Shown piece after piece: positions 27,301 to 34,793 of a DNA stretch of 64,000 bases (position 1 is its first letter; every line of letters begins with the position of its first letter). The notes under the pieces were generated by a model. It was not told the origin of the DNA. It did no database searches and saw nothing but the letters and a program-made list of their open reading frames with translations. Location of the stretch: positions 2,152,501 to 2,216,500 of the forward strand of contig NZ_CP152002.1 of the NCBI RefSeq assembly GCF_038595055.1. Direction: 5' to 3'. Made by a program: the position numbers and the translations under genes. Source of the stretch: Paenibacillus sp. FSL R7-0345 (GTDB lineage Bacteria > Bacillota > Bacilli > Paenibacillales > Paenibacillaceae).

Positions 27301-28946
27301 TCGCAGCCGCGCTGCAGATTACGGCAAAAGGCCAGCCGGTAATCTACTACGGCGAAGAGCTCGGCCGTTCCGGAAGCAATGCCGGCGATATGTCGCAAGG
27401 ACAGTTCAGTGAGAACCGCAGCGATATGCCGTGGGATCAGCTGACTGCGGAGCAAGGGCTGCACGACCATTACCAGAAGCTGCTGAATATCCGTGCCAAG
27501 TATTCCAAGGTGTTCTCCAAGGGAACCCGCACAACACTGGCAGGCTCGGATGAGCTGGGATATCTGGCGTTTGACAAGCAGTATGCTAATGAGAATGTTG
27601 TCACAGTAATTAATACCAAAGCTGAGGCAGGGTCTGTAAGCATTCCTGTACCGTTTGCCGCAGGTGCGAAGGTAACAGATGAATACAGCGGCAAGACGTA
27701 TACAGTATCTACTGACCGGAAGGTGACACTGGATCTGCCGGGCAGAGCTGACGGGGGGACCGTTATTCTGGCAGCGGCGCCCCAATCCGTGCCGGGGTCT
27801 AATCCGTCTGCAGGCACAACGGTTACTCCGGCTGAACAGAAGAATACTCATACCATCAGTGCAGACAGTCTGAAGAATGCCAAGGACGGCAAAGTAGTCC
27901 TGGAAATTCCTGCAGCTGCAACATCTGTCCTGCTGCCTGTTCAGGCTGCAGCAGCCTTGGGCACGAACGCTCTTGAACTGCAAATGGGCGGATTAAGTGT
28001 AACCCTGCCGAACGCAGTACTGCTCCAGCTCCAGAAATCACTCAGCGGAGCTGATGCGGAAGGCGCACAGATTCAGTTTAGTGTAAGTCCGCTGCAGGAT
28101 AATGCGGCAAGCACTCTGGTGAACGGGCTGAGCAATACCTTTACCAAAGTTAGTGCAGCATCGAAGATTTATGATTTCTCACTGTCGTTAGTGAAGAAGG
28201 ACGGCACAAGTACTCCGGTATCCACATTCGCTGCACCGGTAGAGCTGTCCTTTGCCATCAGCAGCAGTGCGGATAAAGATCTGACAGGTGTGTTCTATGT
28301 TGGTGAGAACAATAGCCTGGAGTATGTCCGCGGCGTATTTAACGGTGAACGGATTACAGCACAGGTAACGCATTTCAGCAAATATGCGGCACTTGAGCTG
28401 AACAAATCGTTTACAGATGTACCAGCTTCTCATTGGGCTTCGCAGGCTGTGAAGTCACTGAGCGCCAAGCAGATTGTAACGGGGGTCTCTGCGTCAGCAT
28501 TCAATCCGGGTGCTAAGGTTACCCGTGCGGAATTTACTGCGCTGCTGATCCGCGCGCTGGGTATTGAGCCAGCAGGCCAGTCCACATTCAGCGATGTGCA
28601 GGCGGATGCCTGGTATGCTCCTTATGTGGCTGCAGCTGTCAGCCAGGGCATTGTTTCGGGGCGCAGCTCCGGACTCTTTGCGCCGAATGCGGCGATCAGC
28701 CGCGAGGAAATGGCGGCTATGGTCATCCGTGCGCTGGAAGTGAAGCAGGGGCAGAAGATCAGCCAGAGCGCTGCTTCCGCAGGCTTTGCGGATGCTGGCA
28801 GTATCAGCCCATGGGCAGCGGTGTATGTGAATACAGCCGCAGGTCTTGGACTGGTGCAGGGCAGAGAAGGCAACCAGTTTGCGCCTAAGGCCAATATGAC
28901 CCGCGCAGAAAGCGCCCAGGTTATTTACAAGTTGCTGGCTAAGTGA
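21360..28946 (+). CDS. Amylopullulanase, two GH13 domains, SLH-anchored
   Basis: 2528 residues, exported and wall-bound. Signal peptide cut near VQA-AAG (about 33). Then two X25-like starch-binding modules (about 38-245), two CBM41 modules (about 258-475, RIHYNRP and RIHYSRA), a CBM48-like module (about 567-680) and a type I pullulanase domain (about 713-1180): NNEYNWGYDPH, Asp908 in GMRWDMMGD, Glu937 in FIGEGW, Asp1028 in EAHDNLTL. An Ig-like Big2 module, a third CBM41-like module and an amylase-type N-domain follow. A second GH13 alpha-amylase domain (about 1660-2050) has DVVLNHTG, Asp1868 in YFRVDTVKH, Glu1897 in LVGEYFGG and Asp1963 in SSHDENGF. Three SLH repeats (about 2348-2528) bind the wall. 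It should cut alpha-1,6 and alpha-1,4 bonds of starch and pullulan. In pullulanase region I, DVVYTHM has Thr845 where Asn is usual. Confidence 0.95.
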   Translation: MKLASWNKRVFAISMIVVLVCSYFSFPVSTVQAAAGRAVLVGTLQSELSTETNQTADWNPDTTVTEMTYMNNGTYMFTGTLPAGTYEYKVALNGKWDESYGYSSYTNPQGVDKEGNIVLTLAAETAVTFYYNDITKKIADSTYYTPLAQDKLPRLVGSLQTELGDAKDHSAADARAFLTDYNFDSVYENTVNLPKGDYAYKIYVPGATAADDQSYPADEQNLNLPADLPVTFQYNAHTHAVNAKFTAPVDPGIVTPVPEGSMRIHYNRPAGDYADQGLWLWDDVTSPSAGWPAGAAAFPEGQADAYGAYVDIPLKAGAKKISFLVVNRTNEAKDAGDKTFLINTPQTNEIWIKQGSDQVTPYEPVSLPANTVRIHYSRADHKQSEFGLWTWEDVAQAPAKWPTDAVMFPAGNTDRFGAYVDVPLKENARKLGFLVVNPSNEAKDGGDKAFSLLDRYNQLWIKEGDNTVYVSPFGEQPIGLVSAEVLSASKLLLGFTLTDGLDAATLKSAITVKDKDGAAIAVSAVRITGTASVEVDTAAFDLEKTPLSVTYSGKTISASSGWRMLDEMYNYTGDDLGATYHAADKSATLKLWAPVASSVTVNVYSKTDSAEHVGQVSLTQGEQGVWSAELTPADITGVSGEKDVRGYYYQYEVTNHGVTKPVLDPYAKSMAVFTVDSSGAAGPDGDMVGKAAIVDLSKTNPAEVHPADIEGYEKREDAVIYEVHIRDFTSDVSIESSLNGERWGSYDAFAKKLDYIKSMGVTHIQLLPVMAWYYGDETKMGERETAYSAQNNEYNWGYDPHSYFSPDGAYSENPADPEARIKELKGLIDAVHEAGMGVILDVVYTHMAKKDFLDDIVPNYYAFQDASGNFIGGFGNNLATNHKMAEKLMIDSVKYWFSEYKIDGMRWDMMGDATQDAVQAAYDAAQAINPQALFIGEGWITFGGAASDPSLAGQGADQLWMDKTDSVGVFSDEFRNELKSGYGSEGEPRFITGGARSIATILNNIKAQPSNIPADDPGDVVPYIEAHDNLTLHDVIAQSIKKDPAVPANELEIQQRIRLGNTLELTSQGTAFMQAGQEYGRTKQWLGTGVPEQKYTEMKDANGQSFGYFIHDSYDSSDAVNMFDWSKVTDEVKYPVQNTTKDYTAGLIQLRKSSDAFRLGDKSLVDSNVTLIQAPEMKATDLVIGYKNKATDGTGNYYVFVNADDEARTLTLSEDLTKGTVLADDDQAGVTAIPAGEQSGFALTGTSIQLQPLTAVIIRMDAAAAVFTSVETDNAAYSLQVGTSHQTAAYAKYDDGSKRNITKTALYTSDKPEVASVSAQGVVTGVKAGTAHITVTYGGKSAVVSVKVVTEAVDTKRYVEFTYVRTDKDYSDWNIWVWNTGAKNDQIDFTTFKDGKASVLIEVAPNATSVGFVLRKGTDWNTGKQDYPDDRVIPLTAGESYTKVIVTSMVKELDIKPFISGPVMKDGTITFMYRDEALFRSGNQQDIEAVAVKVNGAEYPMIYDAANEWFSYELTGVEAGTYKYTFLVTKDGVTEELADPKNTVGGESSVTYHKPEVKITAAVEPQAVSSNENAVVTITAASAEEVSYKDGYMDLTALGGPAKVQIDTGLMKQTVAVKDTVAAGIKTIPLTLIDEYGNTHKGSATLEVKARTYSGDKLDFDWDEARIYFALTDRFADGDPTNNENVDKSHLEAYHGGDFQGMIDHLDYLQKLGINTLWITPVVDNIDFNKGAGFGGVQYGYHGYWAKDFTQLDEHLGDMDTFRELIEKAHDRGIKIMVDVVLNHTGYGLKESDNEEGVTAEDKARFDGMLRTDGVSSDTDPVKGELAGLPDFKTEDPAVRQQIIDWQTGWLDNARTDRGDTIDYFRVDTVKHVESTTWKAFKNALTAIDPEFKLVGEYFGGTIDSDGGNLQSGQMDSLLDFGFKGAAKSFTDGKITEVDAYLQDREAKLDNTKTMAQFLSSHDENGFLSDYVGGDKGKLMIAAALQITAKGQPVIYYGEELGRSGSNAGDMSQGQFSENRSDMPWDQLTAEQGLHDHYQKLLNIRAKYSKVFSKGTRTTLAGSDELGYLAFDKQYANENVVTVINTKAEAGSVSIPVPFAAGAKVTDEYSGKTYTVSTDRKVTLDLPGRADGGTVILAAAPQSVPGSNPSAGTTVTPAEQKNTHTISADSLKNAKDGKVVLEIPAAATSVLLPVQAAAALGTNALELQMGGLSVTLPNAVLLQLQKSLSGADAEGAQIQFSVSPLQDNAASTLVNGLSNTFTKVSAASKIYDFSLSLVKKDGTSTPVSTFAAPVELSFAISSSADKDLTGVFYVGENNSLEYVRGVFNGERITAQVTHFSKYAALELNKSFTDVPASHWASQAVKSLSAKQIVTGVSASAFNPGAKVTRAEFTALLIRALGIEPAGQSTFSDVQADAWYAPYVAAAVSQGIVSGRSSGLFAPNAAISREEMAAMVIRALEVKQGQKISQSAASAGFADAGSISPWAAVYVNTAAGLGLVQGREGNQFAPKANMTRAESAQVIYKLLAK

Positions 28947-28971
28947 AATCAATAGCTGATTAAATGAACGA

Positions 28972-29012
28972 GCAAAGCAGCGATCCCAATGTACCGGGGA
29001 CCGCTGCTTTGC
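28972..29012 (+). terminator. Hairpin after amylopullulanase gene
   Basis: GCAAAGCAGCG pairs with CGCTGCTTTGC; the following T run is poor, so a weak or factor-aided terminator. Confidence 0.65.
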
Positions 29013-29152
29013 GTTGTATGGATTAGTCATGATGAGAAAAAACCTGATTAGAGGGATCTGGATAAAAGGATCTGATTATGAGGGTCTGCAGATGCTGCAG
29101 ATAAATACCAAATGCTATTCTGTGGTAGATGAGCTTATCTCGGCCGACGCGT

Positions 29153-29186
29153 AACAGCACTCTTCGATTGTTGAAGAGTGCTGTTT
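29153..29186 (+). terminator. Second hairpin after amylopullulanase gene
   Basis: AACAGCACTCTTC and GAAGAGTGCTGTT form a perfect 13-bp stem with a seven-base loop. Confidence 0.7.
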
Positions 29187-29261
29187 GGCTTGGATTTGTT
29201 TCGGGAAGCCAGCTTGATCAATGCAGGGAGAATGCTGCCTGCACGGCAGGTGCTGACTTAG

Positions 29262-29448
29262 CTAAGTGGATTTTCGCAGCTTAATTCATAAACATTTGCC
29301 TTGTTTGAGATTTTAGGTGGAAAAACGCCACTTAATTTTGCAGAATGAGCTCCGGAAGGCGGGTTTCGCCTGAATTAGATGGCATTTTTCCACTTAGGCA
29401 TCAGAGATATTGGAAAATAATAGAATTAAGTGCCGAAAATCCAACTAG
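29262..29448. repeat. 187-bp four-module inverted element, copy 2
   Basis: Modules start at 29262 (+), 29313 (+), 29373 (-) and 29424 (-), the same order, spacing and total length as 12053-12239. The inner pair (29313-29337 and 29373-29397) matches as an inverted repeat in 20 of 25 positions. Confidence 0.88.
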
Positions 29449-29483
29449 TTTACCGGCCAGCTCTTGAGTGGCAGACGGCAGTC

Positions 29484-31229
29484 TTACAAAACCGCCTTAA
29501 TCGCCGTGTACCCGTATGCCGGGAGCTTCACAGACAATGTGCCGCGTTCCGCGCGCAGGGAATCGCCGGTGAACAGGTTCTCCCAGCTGCGCTCCTCGAC
29601 GCTCAGCCGGAAAGTCTGGGCAGTTTCTTCCGTATTCATCAGGACAATGATGATTTCATCGCCCATGCTGCGTTCGAAGGCAACCTTGCTTCCGCCGCGG
29701 CCGGCTTCAAGGAATCTGAAGGATCCGCTGCGCAGGGAAGGATGACTGCCGCGGATCGAAATCAGCTTCTGATAGAAGCTGAACAGATCATGATCCTGCT
29801 TGGCCGGGTCCCATTCCATGCATTTGCGGCAGCCCGGATCGTTATCACCGTCCAGGCCGACTTCATCGCCGTAATAGATGCAAGGCGTGCCCATGAAGGT
29901 GAACTGGAACAGCGCAGCCAGCTTGAACTTCTTCTTGTCGCCGCCGGCGAGAGTCAGGAGGCGCGCGGTATCATGGCTGTCCAGCAGGTTAAAGGCGACT
30001 TCGCTGGCCTGCAGCGGATAACGCGACAGCTGCTTGCCGATCGCATTGGCAAAAGCTTCAGCATCAAGCGAGCCGTTGATAAAGAAGTCAAGCACAGCAT
30101 CCGTGAACGGGTAGTTCATGACTGCGTCGAACTTATCCCCCTCCAGCCACGGGGCAGACTCATGCCAGATTTCACCGAGAATGTAGGCGTCGGGGTTGGC
30201 GGCTTTGACAACTTTGCGGAATTCGCGCCAGAAGCCGTGATCCACTTCGTTGGCCACATCCAGACGCCAGCCGTCGATGCCAACCTCTTTGATCCAGTAC
30301 TCGGCAACCTTCAGCAAGTATTCCTTTACCTCAGGATTCTCTGTATTGAGCTTAGGCATATGCGGCTCAAACGAGAAGGCATCATAGTTTGGAATGTTGT
30401 CCACAACCTGAAGCGGGAATTCGCGGACATGGAACCAGTCCTTGTAACGGGAGTTTTCACCGTGCTCCAGCACATCCACGAATGGGGCGAAGGTTCTTCC
30501 GGAATGGTTGAATACTGCGTCCAGCAGTACGCGGATTCCGCGTTCATGGCAGGCGTTGACCAGCTTTTTGAGCGTCTCCACATCGCCGAAATGCGGATCA
30601 ACCTTCATATAGTCTTCCGTATCATATTTATGATTGGTGGTTCCGGCAAAGATTGGTGTGAAATAGATGCCCGTAATCCCCAGCTCTGTCAGATGATCAA
30701 GGTGATCAATCACACCCTGCAGATCTCCGCCGAAGAAGTTGTCCGGTGTAGGTGTTCCGCCCCAGGGAAGGACATTTTCCGGATTCAGGCTGGCATCACC
30801 GTTTGCAAAGCGCTCCGGAAAGATCTGATAGAATACAGCATCTTTAACCCAGGCCGGAGGAGTAAACACATCGCCGCGGTTTATGTAAGGGAATTCAAAC
30901 AGCCGGTTAGGATTGCCCGGGCGCTCTGTCTGGAAGTCACTCTCCGTCATCCAGATCCGCTCATGCCCCTTTTGCAGCAGAAATCCGTATTTCAGGCGGC
31001 GGTATAAGGGAACGGATTCACATTCCCAGTAATCGAACATCGCATCACTGGTGAACAGCTTCATTGGAATCAGCTCTTTGGTAGTATCCCATGCATATTT
31101 ATCCCCGGCCCAGGCGAATACTTCTGTCAGATCTCCTTTTTTGGCACGCAGACGCAGATGAATGGTTTCATAGTCATAGGCATAAGACCAGTTTAAGCGC
31201 GGGCGGTGATATACAGCTTCAAGTAACAT
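29484..31229 (-). CDS. Cytoplasmic cyclomaltodextrinase / neopullulanase (GH13_20)
   Basis: 581 residues, no signal peptide, ATG with AGGAGG upstream. An N-terminal CBM34-like domain (about 1-120) is the mark of the cyclomaltodextrinase/neopullulanase/maltogenic amylase group. The catalytic domain has WVKDAVFYQIFPERFANGD, region I DAVFNHSG, region II GWRLDVANEVDH with nucleophile Asp324, region III ILGEIWHE with Glu353 and region IV LLDSHDT with Asp420. It hydrolyses cyclodextrins, short maltodextrins and panose-type bonds to maltose and glucose, feeding maltose phosphorylase. The three activities cannot be told apart from sequence. The 62-bp-type repeat lies directly before its ribosome binding site. 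A 525-residue antisense frame over it is a shadow. Confidence 0.93.
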   Translation of the reverse strand: MLLEAVYHRPRLNWSYAYDYETIHLRLRAKKGDLTEVFAWAGDKYAWDTTKELIPMKLFTSDAMFDYWECESVPLYRRLKYGFLLQKGHERIWMTESDFQTERPGNPNRLFEFPYINRGDVFTPPAWVKDAVFYQIFPERFANGDASLNPENVLPWGGTPTPDNFFGGDLQGVIDHLDHLTELGITGIYFTPIFAGTTNHKYDTEDYMKVDPHFGDVETLKKLVNACHERGIRVLLDAVFNHSGRTFAPFVDVLEHGENSRYKDWFHVREFPLQVVDNIPNYDAFSFEPHMPKLNTENPEVKEYLLKVAEYWIKEVGIDGWRLDVANEVDHGFWREFRKVVKAANPDAYILGEIWHESAPWLEGDKFDAVMNYPFTDAVLDFFINGSLDAEAFANAIGKQLSRYPLQASEVAFNLLDSHDTARLLTLAGGDKKKFKLAALFQFTFMGTPCIYYGDEVGLDGDNDPGCRKCMEWDPAKQDHDLFSFYQKLISIRGSHPSLRSGSFRFLEAGRGGSKVAFERSMGDEIIIVLMNTEETAQTFRLSVEERSWENLFTGDSLRAERGTLSVKLPAYGYTAIKAVL

Positions 31230-31252
31230 GATAATTCCTCCTAAATTAAATG

Positions 31253-31355
31253 ATTTGTGAGCTTGGCTTCCCGGAATACTTCGTACAAAACTTGCTTGGG
31301 AAGCATGGGCTTAAGTTTTGTGAGCATAGCGCCTTGAGATTCTTCGTACAAAACT
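31253..31355. repeat. Two diverged copies of the 62-bp repeat
   Basis: TTTGTGAGC and TTCGTACAAAACT recur twice with a period of about 63, related to 19326-19475. The first unit begins about ten bases from the AGGAGG site of the GH13_20 gene. Confidence 0.85.
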
Positions 31356-31837
31356 GCGATAAAATGGGAAAGGAGCGCATTATGCCTGTATGGCACTTTT
31401 TTTGCGCCACAGTTGCACACAATTTTATGAAATGTGCCCACAGCAAAAAGGCACAACTCCAGTCTAAGCTTGTCCGAGGTTGTCCCTGATCAGTAACATG
31501 GCCTTTTAGTTGTTGTAAGAACAAGGGCGCGTGCTTTCACTGCCGCCGGAGGGCGGGCTGCTCATAATGGTTTGGATTATAGCATGGAATAAATGCCCGT
31601 ACAATACTCTTGTTCAAACCATTGCACTATTTTTCACGAGTGACACTGCCATTCTGTCATGAAAATAAGGCGGCGTGTAAGCATATTGCTATATTTTGCT
31701 GAAGGAGCTGCCGGATTTGGCTGATCTTCAGGACAAGTATGGCGTATACAGAAATAAATAAGAGGAATCGTGTGAATTCTAGAGAGAAAGGATGATTAAC
31801 TCGTGTTAATTAGCCAAAATGGTCAAATATACACTGT

Positions 31838-31849
31838 GCAAACGTTTTA
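31838..31849. promoter_or_regulatory. MalR-type operator of the malX operon
   Basis: GCAAACGTTTTA matches the perfect palindrome at 21186-21197 except for the last two bases. It overlaps the predicted -35 box. Confidence 0.6.
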
Positions 31850-31874
31850 ACAATTAACATTACTGTTGTATTAT
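31847..31874 (+). promoter_or_regulatory. Sigma-A-like promoter of the malX operon
   Basis: TTAACA (31847-31852) and TATTAT (31869-31874), 16-base spacer, with the operator covering the -35 box so that a bound repressor would block polymerase. Confidence 0.5.
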
Positions 31875-31885
31875 GAATTTATGAA

Positions 31886-31899
31886 TGAAGCGCTTTCTA
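31886..31899 (+). promoter_or_regulatory. cre-like palindrome, one base short
   Basis: TGAAGCGCTTTCTA resembles TGAAAGCGCTTTCA with a one-base deletion, just past the malX promoter. Weak candidate. Confidence 0.35.
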
Positions 31900-32036
31900 G
31901 AACTTGTTGAAGCGTATTCAGAAGGATGGTTAGCAGACACATACATTTTTTTTGAAACTTCTGAAATCGTTTGCGCATGTTCTGCAGCATCATCTTAATC
32001 ACAAAAGCGATATACAAATCGGGAGGGGTTAAAGTA

Positions 32037-33362
32037 ATGAAGTTGAAACAACTCATGGTCATCACCGCAGCAGTCTCAATGGCAGCGTCCATTACCGCAT
32101 GCGGCTCCGGCAACAACAATAACGGGGGAAATGCAGCAGCGACGAATGCGCCTGCAGATACTGCAGCCACTAACGCACCTGCTACAAACAGCGGTGAAGC
32201 TGTAAGCGGTGAGGTTCTGCCTGAAGATGGCGCATCGCTGGTTGTCTGGGAAAGTAAAGAAGAAAGAAAGTTTGCTGAAGAAGTTGCTAAGCAGTTCACA
32301 GAGAAATACAATGTTCCGGTTAAGATTGAGGAAATTCCGCCGCCAGATCAGGTGGGCAAACTGACTCAGGACGGACCTTCCGGACTGGCAGCAGACGTTA
32401 TTCTGATCCCGCACGATAACCTTGGTAAAGCCGCAAGCGCAAGCCTGCTGCTGCCAAATGATATTTTTGCCGAGCAGACCAAAGCTGAGAATACCAAAGC
32501 TTCAATCGTAGGCTCCTCCTATGACGGTGAGCTGTACGGATACCCAAGAGCGGCTGAAACGTATGCGCTCTACTACAACAAGACACTGCTGCCTGAAGCA
32601 CCGAAAACCTTTGATGACGTTCTGGCATTCAGCAAAACTTTCACTAATAAAGACCAGAACAAATACGGCATTATGTGGGAAGTCGGCAACATGTACTACG
32701 GCTACACCTTCATTGCCACTACCGGCGGCTACCTGTTCGGTAAAGACGGTACTGACAAGGATGACATCGGTTTGAATAACGAAGGTGCTATCGAAGGTCT
32801 GACTGCATTCGCCAAGCTGAAAGAAGCACTGCCGATCAAGAGCGGTGATATCAGCGCTGACATTAAACGCAGCTTGTTCACTACCGGCGATGTAGCGATG
32901 GACATCACCGGTCCTTGGGAACTTGCAGCATATAAAGAAGCACTTGGCGACAACCTGGGTGTTGCTCCGGTTCCAACGATTAATGGCAAACCGGCCATTA
33001 CATTCTCCGGTATCAAAATTTTCGGGGTTAACGCTTATACGCAGTATCCGAACGCAGCCAAGCTGTATGCCCGCTTTGCTTCCAGCAAGGATTCCCAGCT
33101 GACTCTGAACAAGCTGGTCGGCTCCATTCCTACCAACAATGAAGCACTGGCAGATCCGCAGATCACTGGCGACCCTTATGTATCCGCCTTTGCTGAACAG
33201 GCTAAGAGCTCGCAGCCAATGCCTTCGATCCCTGAAATGGGTAACGTATGGGCTCCTGTAAATGCGGCGCTTCCGGAAATCTGGGATAACAATGCTGATC
33301 CAAAAGCAGCAATGGACAAAGCAGTTCAACAGATCAAAGATCTCAACAACGGTGCCCAGTAA
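32037..33362 (+). CDS. malX: Maltodextrin ABC transporter substrate-binding lipoprotein
   Basis: 441 residues from ATG at 32037, after GGGAGGGG. N-terminal signal with lipobox SITAC, then a Gly/Asn/Ala/Thr-rich tether (about 22-60). The mature domain is a family 1 solute-binding protein: LVVWESKEERKFAEEVAKQF, VPVKIEEIPPPDQVGKL, DVILIPHDNLGK, YGYPRAAETYALYYNKTL, TGPWELAAYKEALG and the final MGNVWAPVNAALPEIW. These are close to MalE/MalX/MdxE proteins that bind maltose and maltodextrins at the cell surface. First gene of malX-malF-malG; operator and promoter are at 31838-31874. It delivers products of the amylopullulanase to the permeases. Confidence 0.92.
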   Translation: MKLKQLMVITAAVSMAASITACGSGNNNNGGNAAATNAPADTAATNAPATNSGEAVSGEVLPEDGASLVVWESKEERKFAEEVAKQFTEKYNVPVKIEEIPPPDQVGKLTQDGPSGLAADVILIPHDNLGKAASASLLLPNDIFAEQTKAENTKASIVGSSYDGELYGYPRAAETYALYYNKTLLPEAPKTFDDVLAFSKTFTNKDQNKYGIMWEVGNMYYGYTFIATTGGYLFGKDGTDKDDIGLNNEGAIEGLTAFAKLKEALPIKSGDISADIKRSLFTTGDVAMDITGPWELAAYKEALGDNLGVAPVPTINGKPAITFSGIKIFGVNAYTQYPNAAKLYARFASSKDSQLTLNKLVGSIPTNNEALADPQITGDPYVSAFAEQAKSSQPMPSIPEMGNVWAPVNAALPEIWDNNADPKAAMDKAVQQIKDLNNGAQ

Positions 33363-33479
33363 TACCCTGAATGCTTAGCAATTAACAACCAATAGCAAAC
33401 TGTGGAATCAAATCGCCCGCCGAAGGTTCACCGGCGGGCAGTTTCCTGAATTCCGCGCGGAGAGGAGAACGGAAGGGAA

Positions 33480-34793
33480 ATGCAGCGACACCGTACGAGA
33501 GCCGCAATACTGTCGACCGTATTTATGGGATTGGGACAAATATATAACCGCCAATTCATCAAGGGTCTTATCTTCTTGGCCGTAGAGGCACTAGGCCTTA
33601 TTTATATGATTAATAACTTGGGAAGAGCTCTTTGGGGCATTGTGACACTGGGAGATTCTCCAAGCCGGCTTGAAAAAGTAAACGGTATTGCCAAAATGGT
33701 TGCAGGTGACCACTCGATCTTTATTATGATTGAGAGTTTGATTACTCTCCTGTTCTTTGTCATTTTGCTGTTTGCCTGGGTTACAAACATTAGAGATGCC
33801 TATAAGATCGGAGCGGCACGGGATGCCGGTCTTGAATCCAATACATTCAAACAAACGATCCGTTATATTCTGGATTATAAATTTGCCCAATCGTTTCTGA
33901 TTCTTCCCGGCATAGGCATTCTGTTCTTTACGATTATGCCGATTATCTTTATGATCATGCTTGCCTTCACCAACTTTGCCGCACCGGATCACATCCCGCC
34001 TGCCAGGCTGGTGGACTGGGTCGGATTTGAAACCTTCCGCAATTTGCTGTTCCTGAAAACATGGAGCGAAACTTTCTATGGAGTATTAACATGGACGATC
34101 ATCTGGGCGGTGCTCTCGACGGTTACTACATACTTCGGCGGCGTGCTTGTGGCGCTGCTGGTTAACCAGAAAGGGATCCGTTTCAAAGGCTTCTGGAGAA
34201 TTATTCTGATTGTTCCTTATGCTGTGCCGCAGATGATCTCGCTGCTGCTTATGCGTAACCTTTTCAACGGACAGTTTGGTCCGATCAACCAGTATCTGGG
34301 GTATTTCGGGCTTGGCGGACTGCCTTGGCTGACCGACCCGTTCTGGGCTAAAGTAACGGTTATCCTCGTCAATATGTGGGTAGGGATACCGGTATCCATG
34401 CTGCTGGTAATGGGTGTACTGACTACCATTCCGCGTGATATGTATGAAGCTGCTGAAGTAGACGGTGCTACGAATTATCAGAAATTCCGGATCGTCACAC
34501 TGCCGATGATTCTTTTCTCAACCGCACCTACACTGATTATGCAGTTTGCCGGTAATATCAATAACTTTAATGCCATTTACCTGCTTACAGGCGGCAGCCC
34601 GGTTAACGGTAACTATCAATATGCCGGCTCAACTGACCTGCTGGTTACATGGCTGTACAAACTAACGTCTGACCAGAACAAAAATAATATGGCTTCCGCA
34701 ATCGGGATTATCATCTTTATCATTGTAGCCGGATTCTCCCTGTACAATTACCGCCGGACCAAGTCATTTAAAGAGGAGGATATGATCCAATGA
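33480..34793 (+). CDS. malF: Maltodextrin ABC permease, MalF/MdxF type
   Basis: 437 residues with about eight membrane segments. The N-terminal part (LSTVFMGLGQIYNRQFIKG, a small TM2-like motif) precedes a core permease domain of about 250 residues. The cytoplasmic EAA loop EAAEVDGATNYQKFRIVTLP at about 322-341 docks the ATPase. The extra N-terminal segments and a periplasm-facing loop fit MalF-type rather than generic sugar permeases. ATG preceded by GAGGAG and AAGGGA. It lies 117 bases after malX, and its stop overlaps the malG start (ATGA). No ATPase gene is present, so a shared MsmX-type ATPase encoded elsewhere is expected. Confidence 0.92.
   Translation: MQRHRTRAAILSTVFMGLGQIYNRQFIKGLIFLAVEALGLIYMINNLGRALWGIVTLGDSPSRLEKVNGIAKMVAGDHSIFIMIESLITLLFFVILLFAWVTNIRDAYKIGAARDAGLESNTFKQTIRYILDYKFAQSFLILPGIGILFFTIMPIIFMIMLAFTNFAAPDHIPPARLVDWVGFETFRNLLFLKTWSETFYGVLTWTIIWAVLSTVTTYFGGVLVALLVNQKGIRFKGFWRIILIVPYAVPQMISLLLMRNLFNGQFGPINQYLGYFGLGGLPWLTDPFWAKVTVILVNMWVGIPVSMLLVMGVLTTIPRDMYEAAEVDGATNYQKFRIVTLPMILFSTAPTLIMQFAGNINNFNAIYLLTGGSPVNGNYQYAGSTDLLVTWLYKLTSDQNKNNMASAIGIIIFIIVAGFSLYNYRRTKSFKEEDMIQ

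Larger units (their letters stand above)
28947..29483. other. Convergent intergenic region with hairpins and repeat element
   Basis: No gene. Two hairpins (28972-29012, 29153-29186) follow the amylopullulanase gene, then the second 187-bp four-module element (29262-29448). Confidence 0.7.
31230..32036. other. Divergent control region GH13_20 / malX
   Basis: 807 bases without a credible gene. Two diverged units of the 62-bp repeat lie at 31253-31355. About 31356-31780 shows nothing I can name beyond an imperfect inverted stretch. 31838-31899 holds the malX operator, promoter and a cre-like palindrome; the malX ribosome binding site GGGAGGGG is at about 32021-32028. Confidence 0.65.

Noticed and set aside
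26103..27983. 626-residue minus-strand frame inside the amylopullulanase gene
   Set aside because: Shadow of the second GH13 domain; Cys/Arg-rich composition and no start signal.
29430..31007. 525-residue plus-strand frame over the GH13_20 gene
   Set aside because: Shadow of a gene with all four GH13 regions on the minus strand; it starts inside the repeat element without a ribosome binding site.
31340..31520. Possible small RNA or short gene in the GH13_20/malX gap
   Set aside because: Only an imperfect inverted stretch was seen, with no promoter-terminator pair or coding signal; too weak to list.
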